Notes under the pieces: generated by a model
What the model saw: only the letters and a program-made list of their open reading frames with translations
Told to the model about the DNA's origin: nothing
Database searches by the model: none
In this document: one piece after another, positions 19,662 to 29,813 of the stretch
Numbering within the stretch: position 1 is the stretch's first letter
How the letters are laid out: every line of letters begins with the position of its first letter
Made by a program: the position numbers and the translations under genes
NCBI RefSeq assembly: GCF_012275445.1
Contig: NZ_JAAZQK010000007.1
Location: 1 to 64,000 of the forward strand
DNA length: 64,000 nt
Source: Rhizobacter sp. SG703
Lineage (GTDB): Bacteria > Pseudomonadota > Gammaproteobacteria > Burkholderiales > Burkholderiaceae_C
Direction of reading: 5' to 3'

Positions 19662-20612
19662 TCAGAACGGAGAGTCGGGCACGTAGTACTTCGCCGCGTT
19701 GTCCTTCGTGATCAGCACCGACGGGATGATGGTGGTGGCCGGCATCGCCGCACCCTTCACGCGCGCCTCGGCCGTCATCTTCATCGCGTCGGCGATCATG
19801 CTCGGCGAGTAGGTCACGTCGGCGCTGACGATCTTGTCGCCGTCCATCACCTTCTTGATGTAGTCCTTCGAACCGGCGCCGCCGATCACGAGCTTGACGT
19901 CGCTGCGCCTGGCCTGCTCGATGGCCTTCTGCACGCCCACGGCCATGTCGTCGTCCGACGCCCACACCGCATCGATCTGCTTGAAGCGCGTCAGGTAGTC
20001 CTGCATCACCTTGAAGGCATCGTCGCGGTTCCAGTTGCCGTGCTTGGCGTCCAGCACCTTGATGTCCGGATGCGTCTTCATCACCGCGTTGAAGGCGTCG
20101 ACGCGCTGGTTGTCGATCACCGTCGGGATGCCGCGCAGGATCACCACGTTGCCCTTGCCGCCCATCGCCTTGGCCATGTATTCGGCGGCCACCTTGCCGA
20201 AGCCGGGGTTGTCGCCGGCCACGTAGGCGTTCTGCGCGCTGGTGTCGGTCAGGCCGCGGTCGACCACGGTGACGTACACGCCCTTGGACTTGACCTGCGC
20301 CACCGGCTGCGTCAGCGGCGCCGACTCGAACGGCAGGATCACCAGCGTGTTGATCTTGTTCACCGTCTGCAGGTCCTGCACCTGGTTGGCCTGCTCCGAG
20401 GCCGAACCGGCGGTCTTCACGATCACCTGCAGGCCGGGGTGGGCCTTCTCGAGCTCCGCCTTGGTGCGGTTGGCCCAGTAGACGACGCCGCCGGCCCAGC
20501 CGTGCGTGGCCGCCGGGATGGACACGCCCATCACGACCTTGTCCTGGGCGAATGCGCCGGTGCCGGCCGCGAGGGCTGCGAGCGCGATGACGATGCGGGG
20601 AATGAACTTCAT
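19662..20612 (-). CDS. sugar ABC transporter periplasmic binding protein (RbsB type)
   Basis: A 316-aa exported protein with a Sec signal ([22 protein letters not shown]). The mature part is a Peripla_BP_4/RbsB-like fold: [23 protein letters not shown], then [15 protein letters not shown], the hinge block [11 protein letters not shown] and [19 protein letters not shown]. It delivers a carbohydrate to the RbsA/RbsC-type transporter encoded upstream in the operon. The start is supported by GGAGACAAG upstream. A 92-base spacer separates it from the permease gene, and a small hairpin (20651-20666) lies within it, which may allow a different level of this receptor. Confidence 0.93.
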   Translation of the reverse strand: MKFIPRIVIALAALAAGTGAFAQDKVVMGVSIPAATHGWAGGVVYWANRTKAELEKAHPGLQVIVKTAGSASEQANQVQDLQTVNKINTLVILPFESAPLTQPVAQVKSKGVYVTVVDRGLTDTSAQNAYVAGDNPGFGKVAAEYMAKAMGGKGNVVILRGIPTVIDNQRVDAFNAVMKTHPDIKVLDAKHGNWNRDDAFKVMQDYLTRFKQIDAVWASDDDMAVGVQKAIEQARRSDVKLVIGGAGSKDYIKKVMDGDKIVSADVTYSPSMIADAMKMTAEARVKGAAMPATTIIPSVLITKDNAAKYYVPDSPF

Positions 20613-20704
20613 GGAACTTGTCTCCTGTTGTCGATCTGGTCTGGTGGAACGGGCCGTTGCGGGCCCAGGGGTATCGGGGGCTTGTGTCGTGGCACTACCC
20701 TCCT

Positions 20705-21751
20705 CTAGCGGCGGCCGCGCTGCAGGAACGCGACGATGATGATCACGACGCCCTGCACGGCGGCGTTCAGGTACACGCTGATGATGCTGGTGAGGTTCAG
20801 GATGTTGCTGATCACCGAGAGCAGGATCGCGCCGACCACGGTGCCGGTGATGCGGCCTTCGCCGCCCTTCAGCGCGGTGCCGCCGACGATCACCGCGGCG
20901 ATCGCTTCCAGTTCCCACAGCAGCCCGGTGGTCGGCGAGGCCGAGCCCAGCCGCGGCACGTACAGCACGGTGGCCACGCCGACGCACACGCCGAGCAGCA
21001 TGTAGGTCAGCACCTTGATGCGGTCGACGTTGACCGCCGCATAGCGCGCGACCTGCTCGTTCGAGCCGATCGCCTGCACGTAGCGGCCGTAGCCGGTGCG
21101 GTTCAGGATCAGCGCGCCGACCAGCGCGACCGCGGCGAACACCCAGATCGGGAACGGCACGCCGAGCAGGCTGCCGTAGTAGACCGGGCTGTAGGCGTCG
21201 GACAGCTTGCCGTCGAGCGTGATCGCGCCGCCGTTCGCCAGGTAGGTGAGGTACGCCCGGAAGATGCCCAGCGTGCCGAGCGTGACGATGAAGGGCTCGA
21301 TGCGCCCCTTCGTGACGAGCAGCCCGTGCGCAAGACCGAAGACCGCGCCGAGCGCGAGCGCGAACACGATGCCGATCGCCACCGTCAGCAGCGGCGAGCC
21401 GACCTGCGCGGCGATGCCGTTCATCAGCAGGATCATGCTGCCGGCGATCAGCGCCGCCATCGAGCCGACCGACAGGTCGATGCCGCCGCCGATGATCACG
21501 AAGCACATGCCGACCGCGATGATGCCGATGAAGGCGGTGCGGGTCAGCACGTTCATCGCGTTGTCCCAGGTCGCGAAATCGCCGTTCAGCAGCGTGCCGG
21601 CGATGCACAGCAGCACCAGGCCGAGCCACGGGCCCGCCGATCGCAGGCGCACACGCCAGGCGGCCGTGACAGGCGAGGCCGGGCCGCCCCAAGCCGGCCC
21701 GGTCTCGCCCGGGGGATCGGCCGGCGTACCCGACGGACGAGGGGTCGTCAT
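20705..21751 (-). CDS. sugar ABC transporter permease (RbsC type)
   Basis: Inner-membrane permease of about 348 aa with roughly ten hydrophobic helices, in the BPD_transp_2 family (RbsC/XylH/AraH). Typical segments are [20 protein letters not shown] (the conserved GGIDLSVG), [20 protein letters not shown] and the coupling region [15 protein letters not shown]. The start MTTPRPSG at 21751 lies 1 base after the ATPase stop. An alternative start at 21778 would overlap it and give 357 aa. The N-terminal about 35 residues are Pro/Gly-rich and cytoplasmic. It works with the two-domain ATPase upstream and the binding protein downstream. Confidence 0.92.
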   Translation of the reverse strand: MTTPRPSGTPADPPGETGPAWGGPASPVTAAWRVRLRSAGPWLGLVLLCIAGTLLNGDFATWDNAMNVLTRTAFIGIIAVGMCFVIIGGGIDLSVGSMAALIAGSMILLMNGIAAQVGSPLLTVAIGIVFALALGAVFGLAHGLLVTKGRIEPFIVTLGTLGIFRAYLTYLANGGAITLDGKLSDAYSPVYYGSLLGVPFPIWVFAAVALVGALILNRTGYGRYVQAIGSNEQVARYAAVNVDRIKVLTYMLLGVCVGVATVLYVPRLGSASPTTGLLWELEAIAAVIVGGTALKGGEGRITGTVVGAILLSVISNILNLTSIISVYLNAAVQGVVIIIVAFLQRGRR

Positions 21752-21752
21752 C

Positions 21753-23240
21753 TCAATGCGTTCCGGTGGCATGCGCAATCAACTCCTCTTCGGTCAGGTG
21801 CTCGGCCGACAGCGTGGCCTGCAGCCGGCCGGCGCGCATCACCGCGACGCGGTGGCACAGCCCGATCAGCTCGATCAGCTCGGATGAAATGACGACCACG
21901 CCGCGGCCCTGCTCGGCCAGGCGCTGGATCAGGAAATAGATGTCGCGCTTGGCGCCGACGTCGACGCCGCGCGTCGGCTCGTCGAGCACCACCACGCGCG
22001 GCTGCGGCTGCAGCACCTTCGCGATCGCGAGCTTCTGCTGGTTGCCGCCGGACAGCGACGACGCCCGGCTGCCGAGGTCGCGGGTGCGGATGCCGAAATC
22101 CGCCACCGCCTGCTGCAGCGCCCGCTCCTCGGACGCCGGGTCGAGCAGCGGATGCGTGTGGCGCGCCAGGTCCATCAGCGTCAGGTTGTCGCGCAGCGAG
22201 AGCCGCACGTGCAGGCCCTTGCCCTTGCGGTCTTCGCTGAGGTAGGTCAGGCCATGCTGCGCGGCGTCCCGGGGGCTGCGCAGCGAGTGCTGCTGGCCAT
22301 TCAGCACGATGCGCCCGGCGCTGCGCGGGCGCAGCCCCAGCAGGCCTTCGAACATCTCGGTGCGGCCGGCGCCGACCAGCCCGGCGAAGCCGAGGATCTC
22401 GCCGGGGCGCACCTCGAAGCTCACGTCCTGCGCCCAGCCGGGCACGCTGAGGCCCTCGACCTTCAGCAGCGGCACCGGCGCACCGGCCACCGGCAGCTTC
22501 ACCGGGAACATGTCCGACAGCTCGCGGCCGACCATCAGGTTGGCCATCTGCTGGCGCGACAGCCCGGCGGTCGGCGCCCGGGTGACGAAACGGCCGTCGC
22601 GCATCACGACGATCTCGTCGGTGATGCGCTCCACCTCGTCGAGCTTGTGCGAGATGTAGACGATGGTCACGCCGTCGGCCTTCAGCTGCGCGATCAGCGC
22701 GAACAGGCGCTGGGTTTCGCCGGGGGTCAGCGTCGCGGTCGGCTCGTCCATGATCAGCAGCCGCGCCTTGCGCGACAGCGCCTTCGCGATCTCGACCAGC
22801 TGCTTCTCGGCGACGATAAGCTCGCGCACCCGCGTGTCGGGGTCGGCCTGCAGTCCCACTTGCTGCAGCACGCGGCGCGCTTCGTCGCGCATCGCCGCAT
22901 CGTCGAGCAGCCAGCCGCGGCGACGCTCGTGGCCGAGGAAGATGTTCTGCGCGATGCTCAGGTCCTCGGCCAGGTTGAACTCCTGGTGGATCAGCACGAT
23001 GCCGCAGCGCTCGGCATCGCGCGAATTCGCGAATCGCTGCGGCGTGCCGTCGATGCGCAGCTCGCCGGCGCTCAAGGCTTCGTAACCCGACAGGATCTTC
23101 ATCAGCGTCGACTTGCCGGCGCCGTTCTCGCCGAGCAGGCCGACGACGCGGCCCGGTTCGAGTTCGAAGCTGACGCCATGCAGCACGCGCACCGGGCCGA
23201 AGTCCTTGGTCACGTCGGCGAAATCCACGCGAAGGCTCAT
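21753..23240 (-). CDS. sugar ABC transporter ATP-binding protein (RbsA/MglA type)
   Basis: A 495-aa protein made of two fused ABC domains that energise carbohydrate import. The first domain is intact: Walker [10 protein letters not shown] (about 37-45), [13 protein letters not shown] in place of the usual signature, Walker [13 protein letters not shown] and switch SHKLDE. The second has a modified P-loop ([10 protein letters not shown]), a canonical signature SGGNQQKL and [16 protein letters not shown], as in RbsA. The 4-base overlap with the upstream ROK gene and the 1-base gap to the permease indicate one tightly coupled operon. Confidence 0.95.
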   Translation of the reverse strand: MSLRVDFADVTKDFGPVRVLHGVSFELEPGRVVGLLGENGAGKSTLMKILSGYEALSAGELRIDGTPQRFANSRDAERCGIVLIHQEFNLAEDLSIAQNIFLGHERRRGWLLDDAAMRDEARRVLQQVGLQADPDTRVRELIVAEKQLVEIAKALSRKARLLIMDEPTATLTPGETQRLFALIAQLKADGVTIVYISHKLDEVERITDEIVVMRDGRFVTRAPTAGLSRQQMANLMVGRELSDMFPVKLPVAGAPVPLLKVEGLSVPGWAQDVSFEVRPGEILGFAGLVGAGRTEMFEGLLGLRPRSAGRIVLNGQQHSLRSPRDAAQHGLTYLSEDRKGKGLHVRLSLRDNLTLMDLARHTHPLLDPASEERALQQAVADFGIRTRDLGSRASSLSGGNQQKLAIAKVLQPQPRVVVLDEPTRGVDVGAKRDIYFLIQRLAEQGRGVVVISSELIELIGLCHRVAVMRAGRLQATLSAEHLTEEELIAHATGTH

Positions 23241-24496
23241 GCCCGCAGCCCGGATGCGAATCCGGGTCTCTGCGAATCGCCGGCATCCCGGACCGGCATC
23301 CGGGCGACGGGTGTGCGCATCGCTTCCTGCAATGCGAGGACGCCGGCGCCGATCACCCCGGTCCGCTCGCCGAGCGGCGCGTACTGGATGTCCAGGTGGC
23401 GCGTCGACAGCGCCAGCGAGCGGTGATAAACGCTCTGCCGGATCGACGCCAGCAGCAGCGGCCCGATGCCGGTGATGCCGCCGCCGATGAACACATGCGA
23501 CGGGTTGAAGAAGTTGACGATGGACGCCAGCATCTGCCCGATCCGCGTGCCGGCCTTCTGCACGATGCCGTGGGCGGCGGCGTCGCCGGCCCGGCTGGCC
23601 TGGCCGACGTCGACCGGCGAGATGCTGCCCTGGGCCGCCAGCACCTGGCCCAGCAGCGCGCTCTGGCCCGACTGCGCCGCCTCGACCGCCATGCGCGAGA
23701 TCGCCGGCCCGGCCGCCATCGCCTCGACGCAGCCGAGGTTGCCGCAATGGCAGCGCGGGCCGTCGGGGTCGACGCAGATGTGGCCGACGTCGCCGGCCGA
23801 ACCGTCGGCCCCGCGGTAGACCTCGCCATGGCAGACGATGCCGCAGCCGATGCCGGTGCCGATCTTGACCACCAGGAAGTTCGGCAGCTGCCGGTGCAGC
23901 CGCCACAGCTCGCCGAGCGCCATCACGTTGACGTCGTTGTCGATGAAGACCGGCGCAGCGTAGTCCTCGCCCAGCACGTCGCGGATCGACAGGCCTTCCC
24001 AGCCCGGCATCAGCGGCGGGTTGACCAGCAGCCCGCTGCCGAAGGCGACCGGCCCGGGCACGCCCATGCCGATGCCGATCACGTCCTTGCGGGTCGCGCC
24101 GCAGCGCTGCAGCAGTTCGCGCAGCAGCTCGCGGATGCGCGACAGCAGCACCGCCGGGCTGGCCCGCACGTCGGCCGGCTCGGCATGGTGCGCGAGCACG
24201 CCCATGTCGGGCGACAGGATCGCCACATCGAGGCTGGTCGCGCCGAGGTCGATGCCGGCCAGCACGCCGACCGCGCGGCTCATGCGCAAGGCCTCCGGCC
24301 GGCGACCGCCGGAAGAAGCCTGCAGGCCGATCTCTTCGAGCAGCCCGCGCTCGACCAGGCCGGCGACGGCGGCGTTGGCCTTGCTTTTCGAGAAGGTCGA
24401 CGCGGCGGCGAGCGCGCTGCGCGAGCTGCTGGCCGACCAGAACACGGTCTCCAGCACGGCCAGTTCACCCGGCGACAGATCGTCCCAGCGGATCAC
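23237..24496 (-). CDS. ROK family transcriptional regulator
   Basis: A 419-aa NagC/XylR/Mlc-type protein. The N-terminal winged helix (about 8-70) reads as a MarR-like HTH with SKSKANAAVAGLVERGLLEE. The C-terminal sugar-kinase-like domain has GIDLGATSLDVAIL, DVNVMALGELW, the zinc-binding motif CHCGNLGCVEA and GGGITGIGPLL. The CHCGN cysteines needed for DNA-binding control are present. It is first in the operon and overlaps the ATPase gene by 4 bases, so it probably represses its own operon and is released by the transported sugar. A palindrome at 24593-24613 upstream is a candidate operator. Confidence 0.93.
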   Translation of the reverse strand: MIRWDDLSPGELAVLETVFWSASSSRSALAAASTFSKSKANAAVAGLVERGLLEEIGLQASSGGRRPEALRMSRAVGVLAGIDLGATSLDVAILSPDMGVLAHHAEPADVRASPAVLLSRIRELLRELLQRCGATRKDVIGIGMGVPGPVAFGSGLLVNPPLMPGWEGLSIRDVLGEDYAAPVFIDNDVNVMALGELWRLHRQLPNFLVVKIGTGIGCGIVCHGEVYRGADGSAGDVGHICVDPDGPRCHCGNLGCVEAMAAGPAISRMAVEAAQSGQSALLGQVLAAQGSISPVDVGQASRAGDAAAHGIVQKAGTRIGQMLASIVNFFNPSHVFIGGGITGIGPLLLASIRQSVYHRSLALSTRHLDIQYAPLGERTGVIGAGVLALQEAMRTPVARMPVRDAGDSQRPGFASGLRA

Positions 24497-24592
24497 CTTG
24501 CTTGTCTCCTGTGCGGCCGTGGTCGGCCGGTCTGTGGTCGTCTTCGGACCGGAATGTCCGGGCCGAGCGCGTTGGGGCCGATGCTAAGAAGA

Positions 24593-24613
24593 GCACTTCG
24601 GCGCAGCAAGTGC
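24593..24613. promoter_or_regulatory. palindromic operator candidate upstream of the ROK-ABC operon
   Basis: GCACTT-N9-AAGTGC lies 97-117 bases before the ROK start codon. The 21-bp inverted repeat sits in the 132-base gap between the hybrid kinase stop and the ROK start, where the operon promoter must be. ROK repressors bind inverted repeats of about this size; the link is inference. Confidence 0.45.
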
Positions 24614-24628
24614 GATCTTTGACCAAAT

Positions 24629-26782
24629 TCAGGCCGAAGGTCCCAAGACCTTGCGCACCAGCCGCAGCAGCTCTTCCAGCGTGTTCTGCTTGCGCATCAG
24701 GGCGCGCACGCCCGCTTCGGCCGCCTGGGTGCTCAGCGCTTCGGTGATGTAGCCCGAGCTGATCACCACCGGCAGGTCGGCGCGGACCATGCCCAGCGCC
24801 TGCGCGACATCCAGGCCCGAGTAGCCGGGCATGTTGAAGTCGGTGATCACCAGGTCGAAGGCGAACGGCTGCGCGCCGATGGCGGCCACCGCCTCGTGCC
24901 CGTCGCGGAACGAGGTGACGCGATAGCCGGCCTGCCGCAGCAGCCGCTCCACCATCAGCGCGATGACCTCGTCGTCGTCGATGTAGGCCACATGCTGCCC
25001 GGCACCCTGCAAGGCCCCGGGCGCGGTGACCGGCAAGGGCTCTTCGGCCGGCGCCGCATCGGTGGTCGGCACGTAGAGGTGCATCGTCGTGCCGCGCCCG
25101 GGCTCGCTGTCGACGCGGATCGCACCGTGGTGCGCCGCGACGATGCCGTGCACCACCGACAGCCCGAGCCCGGTGCCCTGCCCGGTCGGCTTGGTCGTGA
25201 AGAAGGGTTCGAAGATGCGCGCCTGCGTGGCCGCGTCCATGCCGGAGCCGCTGTCCTGCACCCACAGGTGCGCGTAGTGGCCGGCGGCCAGCGGCGGCGT
25301 GGTGCGGGCCGCGCGCTCGGCGCCGGGCTCCACCTCATGCGGCTCCAGCCCGACCTCGATGCGCCCCGGCCGCCCGTGCAGCGCATGCCAGGCGTTGGTG
25401 CACAAGTTCATCAGCACCTGCTGCACCTGGGTGCCGTCGGCATTGGCGTGCAGCGGCTGCGGCGTCATCCGGCAGGCGAGCGACACCCCGGCTGGCAAGG
25501 TGGAGCGCAGAAGCCGGACCGATTCCTCGACCAGCGGCTGCAGCGGCTGGTTGACCAGCGCCTGCGGCTGGCGGCGGCCGAACGCGAGGATCTGCTGCAC
25601 CAGGTCGCGCGCGCGCACGCTGGCCTTGTGGATCTGCTCCAGGCTCGCGAGCGCCGGGTGGCCGGCGCCGATGTCCTCGCGCGCCAGCGCGACGTTGCCG
25701 AGGATCGCCGCCAGGATGTTGTTGAAGTCGTGCGCGATGCCGCCCGCCAGCGTGCCGATCGACTCGATGCGCTGCGACTCGCGCAACTGCGCCTCGAGCG
25801 AGCGGCGCTCGCGGTCGCTGCGCCACAGCCGGCGGATCATCAGCGCCATCAGCAGGTGCAGCAGCCCCCAGGCCAGCGCGGTCAGCAGCGCCAGCCGCCG
25901 CCAGTTGGCGAGCACGTCGTCGTGGCTCAGCGCCACCGTCAGGAAGAACGGGTAGCCCTTCACGACCACGGTGCCCGAGATGCGCCGCACGCCGTCGGTG
26001 AAGGCGACGTACTCGTTGACGGTCTCCTGCTGCCCCGAGCGCACCGCCTGCAGGATCGGCTGGCCGGCCGGCATCGGCTTGTTGACCTCGGCGTCGATCT
26101 GCGGCCAGCGCAGCACCAGCTGCCCGGCGTCGGTGCGGCGCAGGAACACCGCGCCGTTGCGACCGATGTCGAGCTTGCGGAACTGCTGCTGGAAGTAGCT
26201 GAGGTCCAGCGGCGCCAGCGCCGCGCCGTAGAAGCGGCCCTGCGGGTCGCGCAGCGCGCGGGTCATCACCATCGTCGGGCGCTGGCTGACGCGGCCGGTC
26301 ACGACCTCGGAGAACAGCAGGTCGGCCTGCGGATCGCGCTGGTAAGTTTCGAAGAACGACCGGTCTGCATAGTTGACCCGCGGTGCGCTGGACGAGGAGG
26401 TCACGTAACGCTGCTCGCCGCCGGCGTCGATGATGCGCAGCGCGATCAGTTCGTCGAAATCGCGCAGCATCGCATCGAGTTCGCCATTGATCGGCGGGGC
26501 GTAAGCCAGCTCGCCCTGCGGCGCGAGCGCCTCGGGCGGCACCTGCTGCGCCAACGCGCGCAGCACCGCATCGGTGCGGCGAAAGGTGCCGTCCATGCGC
26601 ACCTCCAGCGTGCGGGCGTAGTTCAGCGCGGTGGTCTGGGCCGACTGGATGGCGTCCTGACGGGCCGTCCACAGCAGCCAGCCGATCAGTCCGGAGGCGG
26701 CCAGCGCCGAGCCAACCAGCACCGCAGCGAACTTGCGGCGCGGCGGATTCGGCAGGGGGTTCGCCGGCGGGGTGATGGGCAT
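24629..26782 (-). CDS. hybrid sensor histidine kinase with C-terminal receiver domain
   Basis: A 717-aa inner-membrane kinase. A first membrane helix (about 22-40) is followed by a periplasmic dCache/PDC-like sensor region (about 45-290) and a second helix near 300-322. A HisKA domain follows with His351 in GGIAHDFNNILAAILGN, then HATPase with NLCTNAWHAL and GTGLGLSVVHGIV. The receiver (about 595-717) has DDDE, Asp648 in VITDFNMPG and Lys in LMRKQN. The layout resembles FixL/BaeS-like kinases that self-signal without an attached HTH. Start Met at 26782 (MPITPPANPL); an upstream ATG at 26818 would only add an Arg-rich extension. It is downstream of the ROK promoter region but transcribed separately. 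Confidence 0.92.
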   Translation of the reverse strand: MPITPPANPLPNPPRRKFAAVLVGSALAASGLIGWLLWTARQDAIQSAQTTALNYARTLEVRMDGTFRRTDAVLRALAQQVPPEALAPQGELAYAPPINGELDAMLRDFDELIALRIIDAGGEQRYVTSSSSAPRVNYADRSFFETYQRDPQADLLFSEVVTGRVSQRPTMVMTRALRDPQGRFYGAALAPLDLSYFQQQFRKLDIGRNGAVFLRRTDAGQLVLRWPQIDAEVNKPMPAGQPILQAVRSGQQETVNEYVAFTDGVRRISGTVVVKGYPFFLTVALSHDDVLANWRRLALLTALAWGLLHLLMALMIRRLWRSDRERRSLEAQLRESQRIESIGTLAGGIAHDFNNILAAILGNVALAREDIGAGHPALASLEQIHKASVRARDLVQQILAFGRRQPQALVNQPLQPLVEESVRLLRSTLPAGVSLACRMTPQPLHANADGTQVQQVLMNLCTNAWHALHGRPGRIEVGLEPHEVEPGAERAARTTPPLAAGHYAHLWVQDSGSGMDAATQARIFEPFFTTKPTGQGTGLGLSVVHGIVAAHHGAIRVDSEPGRGTTMHLYVPTTDAAPAEEPLPVTAPGALQGAGQHVAYIDDDEVIALMVERLLRQAGYRVTSFRDGHEAVAAIGAQPFAFDLVITDFNMPGYSGLDVAQALGMVRADLPVVISSGYITEALSTQAAEAGVRALMRKQNTLEELLRLVRKVLGPSA

Positions 26783-27006
26783 GGCATGGCTTGTAGCCCG
26801 GCGCGGCGGGCGGCGCAATCTGGGGTTTCGGCAGGGGCCCGGCCTCGAACGACTGCATTGCCGGTGGCGGTGCTCGAACTCGCGTGAAAACCGACCGGTA
26901 ACGTCCTCAATTGCCCTCCAGCGATGCCGATATCCTGCGCAAGTGGACGTCCGTCAGGGGAGGCGCGTCGCCGCTGTGAAATTGTGCACACGCCTGAAAG
27001 CCGCGC

Positions 27007-28245
27007 TTGATCAAGAAGATTCCCGTTGGACAGTTGAGGATGGGCATGCACGTCCACGAGTTCTGCGGCTCGTGGATGGACCACCCGTTCTGGCGCTCCA
27101 AGTTCACGCTGAAATCCGACGCCGACTTCGAACGCATCAAGTCCGGCGGCGTCACCGAGCTGTGGATCGACACCGGCAAGGGCCTGGATGTCGAAGGCCT
27201 CGCGGCGACGGCAAGGGCCATCACGCAGGAAGCCGTCGCCGACGAGGTCGAGCGCGAACTGGAATTCGTCGCGTCGATGCCGATGGAATTCGACGCGCTC
27301 AACACGGGCGAGGCCGCGATGGCCAAGGCTGCCGCGCTGTACCGCCGCTCGGTCCCGAAGATCGCGTCGATGTTCGGCGAGGCCCGGCTGGGCAAGGCGA
27401 TCGACGCCGGCCAGTGCGAGGAGCTCGTCGAGGAGATCTCCGAATCGGTGCTGCGCAACCCCGGCGCGCTGATCAGCGTCGCGCGGCTCAAGCGCGCCGA
27501 CGAATACACCTACATGCATTCGGTGGCCGTCTGCGCGCTGATGGTCTCGCTCGGCCGCCAGCTCGGCCTGCAGGGCGAGCAGCTGAAGAAGGCCGGCCTC
27601 GCCGGCATGCTGCACGACCTGGGCAAGGCAGTGATGCCGCTCGAGGTGCTGAACAAGCCGGGCAAGCTCACCGATGCCGAGTTCGACATCATGAAGAGCC
27701 ACCCCGAGCGCGGCCACGAGATGCTGCTCGAAGGCGGCAGCGCCGGCGCGGTGGTGCTCGACGTGTGCCTGCACCACCACGAGAAGGTCGACGGCAGCGG
27801 CTACCCGCACCAGCTCGCCGGCGAGCAGATCAGCCTGTTCGCGAAGATGGGCGCCGTCTGCGACGTGTACGACGCGATCACCTCGGTGCGGCCCTACAAG
27901 AGCGGCTGGGATCCGGGCGAGGCCTTGCGCCGCATGGCGCAATGGAAAGGCCACTTCGAGCCGCGCGTGTTCCAGGCCTTCGTCAAGACGGTGGGCATCT
28001 ACCCGGTCGGCTCGCTGCTGCGCCTGCAGTCCGGCAAGCTCGCGGTGGTCACGGCGCAGAACGCGCAGAACCTGCTGGCCCCGAAGGTCAAGGCCTTCTT
28101 CAGCACCAAGTCCAACATGCGCATCGAGCCGATGGAGCTGGACCTGGGCAGCGCCTGGTGCCAGGACAAGGTGCTGCGCTGCGAATCGCCGGACGACTGG
28201 AAGTTCAAGGACCTCGACATCCTGGCCGGCGTGCAGCGCAACTGA
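27007..28245 (+). CDS. HD-GYP domain cyclic-di-GMP phosphodiesterase (DUF3391 N-terminus)
   Basis: A 412-aa cytoplasmic protein predicted to hydrolyse cyclic di-GMP. The N-terminal DUF3391 domain begins IKKIPVGQLRMGMHVHEF, and the HD-GYP domain spans about 150-340. Metal-binding HD is His203-Asp204 in GMLHDLGK, with HHHEKVDGSGYP (256-267) and KMGAVCDVYDAIT. The start is TTG at 27007: homologues begin with exactly this MIKKIPV-type sequence, and the first ATG (27040) would cut into the conserved block. The ribosome site is weak (GAAAG), so low expression is expected. It is divergent from the hybrid kinase with 224 bases between. Confidence 0.93.
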   Translation: MIKKIPVGQLRMGMHVHEFCGSWMDHPFWRSKFTLKSDADFERIKSGGVTELWIDTGKGLDVEGLAATARAITQEAVADEVERELEFVASMPMEFDALNTGEAAMAKAAALYRRSVPKIASMFGEARLGKAIDAGQCEELVEEISESVLRNPGALISVARLKRADEYTYMHSVAVCALMVSLGRQLGLQGEQLKKAGLAGMLHDLGKAVMPLEVLNKPGKLTDAEFDIMKSHPERGHEMLLEGGSAGAVVLDVCLHHHEKVDGSGYPHQLAGEQISLFAKMGAVCDVYDAITSVRPYKSGWDPGEALRRMAQWKGHFEPRVFQAFVKTVGIYPVGSLLRLQSGKLAVVTAQNAQNLLAPKVKAFFSTKSNMRIEPMELDLGSAWCQDKVLRCESPDDWKFKDLDILAGVQRN

Positions 28246-28260
28246 GCGCGGATCGGCCGG

Positions 28261-29655
28261 CTACAGCGCCAGCATGTAGGCCGTCAGGGCCTCCTTCTCC
28301 TGCGGGTTCAGCCGCAGGCCGAGCACCAGGTTGAAGAACTCGACGGTGTCGTCCAGCGTCAGCAGCCGGCCGTCGTGCAGGTAGGGCGGCGAATCCTTGA
28401 TGCCGCGCAGCGTGAAGGTCTTGATCGGCCCGTCCGGCACCGGCACCAGGTCGTTGCTGGCCACGCCGGTGCGGTAGAAGCGCTCCAGCTTCAGGTCGTG
28501 CATCTGCTGGTCCATGAACGCGGTCGCCGGCACATGGCATTCGGCACAGCGCGCCTTGCCGGTGAACAGCTTCTCGCCGGCCAGTTCCTGCGGCGTCGCG
28601 CGCGCCGGGTCGAGCCGGCCGGCCGCGTCGAGCTTCGGGGCCGGCGGGAAGTCGATGATGTTCTGCATCTGCGCCATCATCGCGACCTGGCTCGCGCGGT
28701 CGGGCAGGTTGACGCCCTTGCGCGCGGCACTCACGTGGTCGCCGTTGAAGTAGGCGGTGCGCTGCTCGAATTCGGTGAAATCCTCGACCGAGCGCAACGA
28801 ACGCTTGGAGCCGTGGATCTGCTGGTTGAACAGCCCGCGCAGGCTGGTGGTGTCGAGCCGGAAGCGCGACGCCTGCGGCCGCAGGTCGGGCGTCAGGTGG
28901 AAGGCCGCGTTGGTGTTGAAGTTGACGTGGCAGTCCAGGCAGGTCACGCCGCGGCTCGGCGCTGCCACCTTGCGGTCCTCGGTCTGGTTGAACTCCTCCT
29001 GCGGGAACGGCGTCAGCAGCAGGCGCATGCCTTCCATCTGCACCGGCGTGACGATGCCGACGAGCGCATCGTAGTAGTTCGCCAGCGTCAGCACCTGGCC
29101 GCGCGAGACGTCGCCGAGCTCAGGGTGCGTCGTCAGGTAGATCGGCGACGGGAACTCCGGCGTCAGGTGGTCCGGCAGGTCGAAATCCACATCGAAGCGC
29201 CGCAAATCGCGTTGCTCCTGCCGCGCGATCTCGTTGATCTGGTGGTCGGGAAACACCTGGCCGCCGCTGGCCTGCTTGACGTGCGGCAGCGGCCGGAAGC
29301 CGGCCGGCAGCAGGTTGCGCTCGCGGATGTCGGCCGGGGTCATGCGCGCCAGCGAATCCCACGACTGGCCGGCCGGCAGGCGCACCCGCACGCCGTCCTG
29401 CACCGCGCGCCGGCCGCCCGACATCATCACGCCCGGCATCGGCCGGTTCGCGAGGTCGTAGCGCTGGTTCAGCAGCGCCGACTGGCGCTGCATCACCGCC
29501 GGCTTGGCCGCCTCATCGGCCGCCTTGACGGCAGAAAGCGGCTGGGTCGGCAAGGGCCGGTAGGTGGCATCCGGCGGCAGCGGGTCGGCGGCGCCGGCCT
29601 GCAAGGCGAGGGCAAACAATCCGGCGGTGGCAACCAGCCGTTCGAGTGTGGACAT
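28261..29655 (-). CDS. periplasmic di-heme cytochrome c (cytochrome c peroxidase/MauG-like)
   Basis: A 464-aa exported protein with Sec signal (ATAGLFALALQAGAA). Two CxxCH haem sites are present: C239LDCH243 and C370AECH374, the second followed by the GIKDSPPYLHDGRLLTLDDTVEFF segment typical of the CCP/MauG C-terminal domain. It is longer than classical peroxidases (about 330 aa), with an N-terminal extension of about 190 residues of unknown role. Peroxide reduction, or oxidation of an organic or protein substrate, is possible. It converges on the HD-GYP gene (15 bases between stops) and diverges from the CBS gene. Confidence 0.88.
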   Translation of the reverse strand: MSTLERLVATAGLFALALQAGAADPLPPDATYRPLPTQPLSAVKAADEAAKPAVMQRQSALLNQRYDLANRPMPGVMMSGGRRAVQDGVRVRLPAGQSWDSLARMTPADIRERNLLPAGFRPLPHVKQASGGQVFPDHQINEIARQEQRDLRRFDVDFDLPDHLTPEFPSPIYLTTHPELGDVSRGQVLTLANYYDALVGIVTPVQMEGMRLLLTPFPQEEFNQTEDRKVAAPSRGVTCLDCHVNFNTNAAFHLTPDLRPQASRFRLDTTSLRGLFNQQIHGSKRSLRSVEDFTEFEQRTAYFNGDHVSAARKGVNLPDRASQVAMMAQMQNIIDFPPAPKLDAAGRLDPARATPQELAGEKLFTGKARCAECHVPATAFMDQQMHDLKLERFYRTGVASNDLVPVPDGPIKTFTLRGIKDSPPYLHDGRLLTLDDTVEFFNLVLGLRLNPQEKEALTAYMLAL

Positions 29656-29813
29656 GGTGGGCTCCCTGTAGCGTCACGCGACGCGAGAGCGGCGGGCAAT
29701 CGGTGTGCCCAGCGAACCTTCGCCGTCGCCGCACGGCACCGGCAGCGGAACGTCGATTGCCGCGTTCAGGGCAGCTCGGGTTCCAACCTCAACCACTACG
29801 CAAGGAGATCCCC

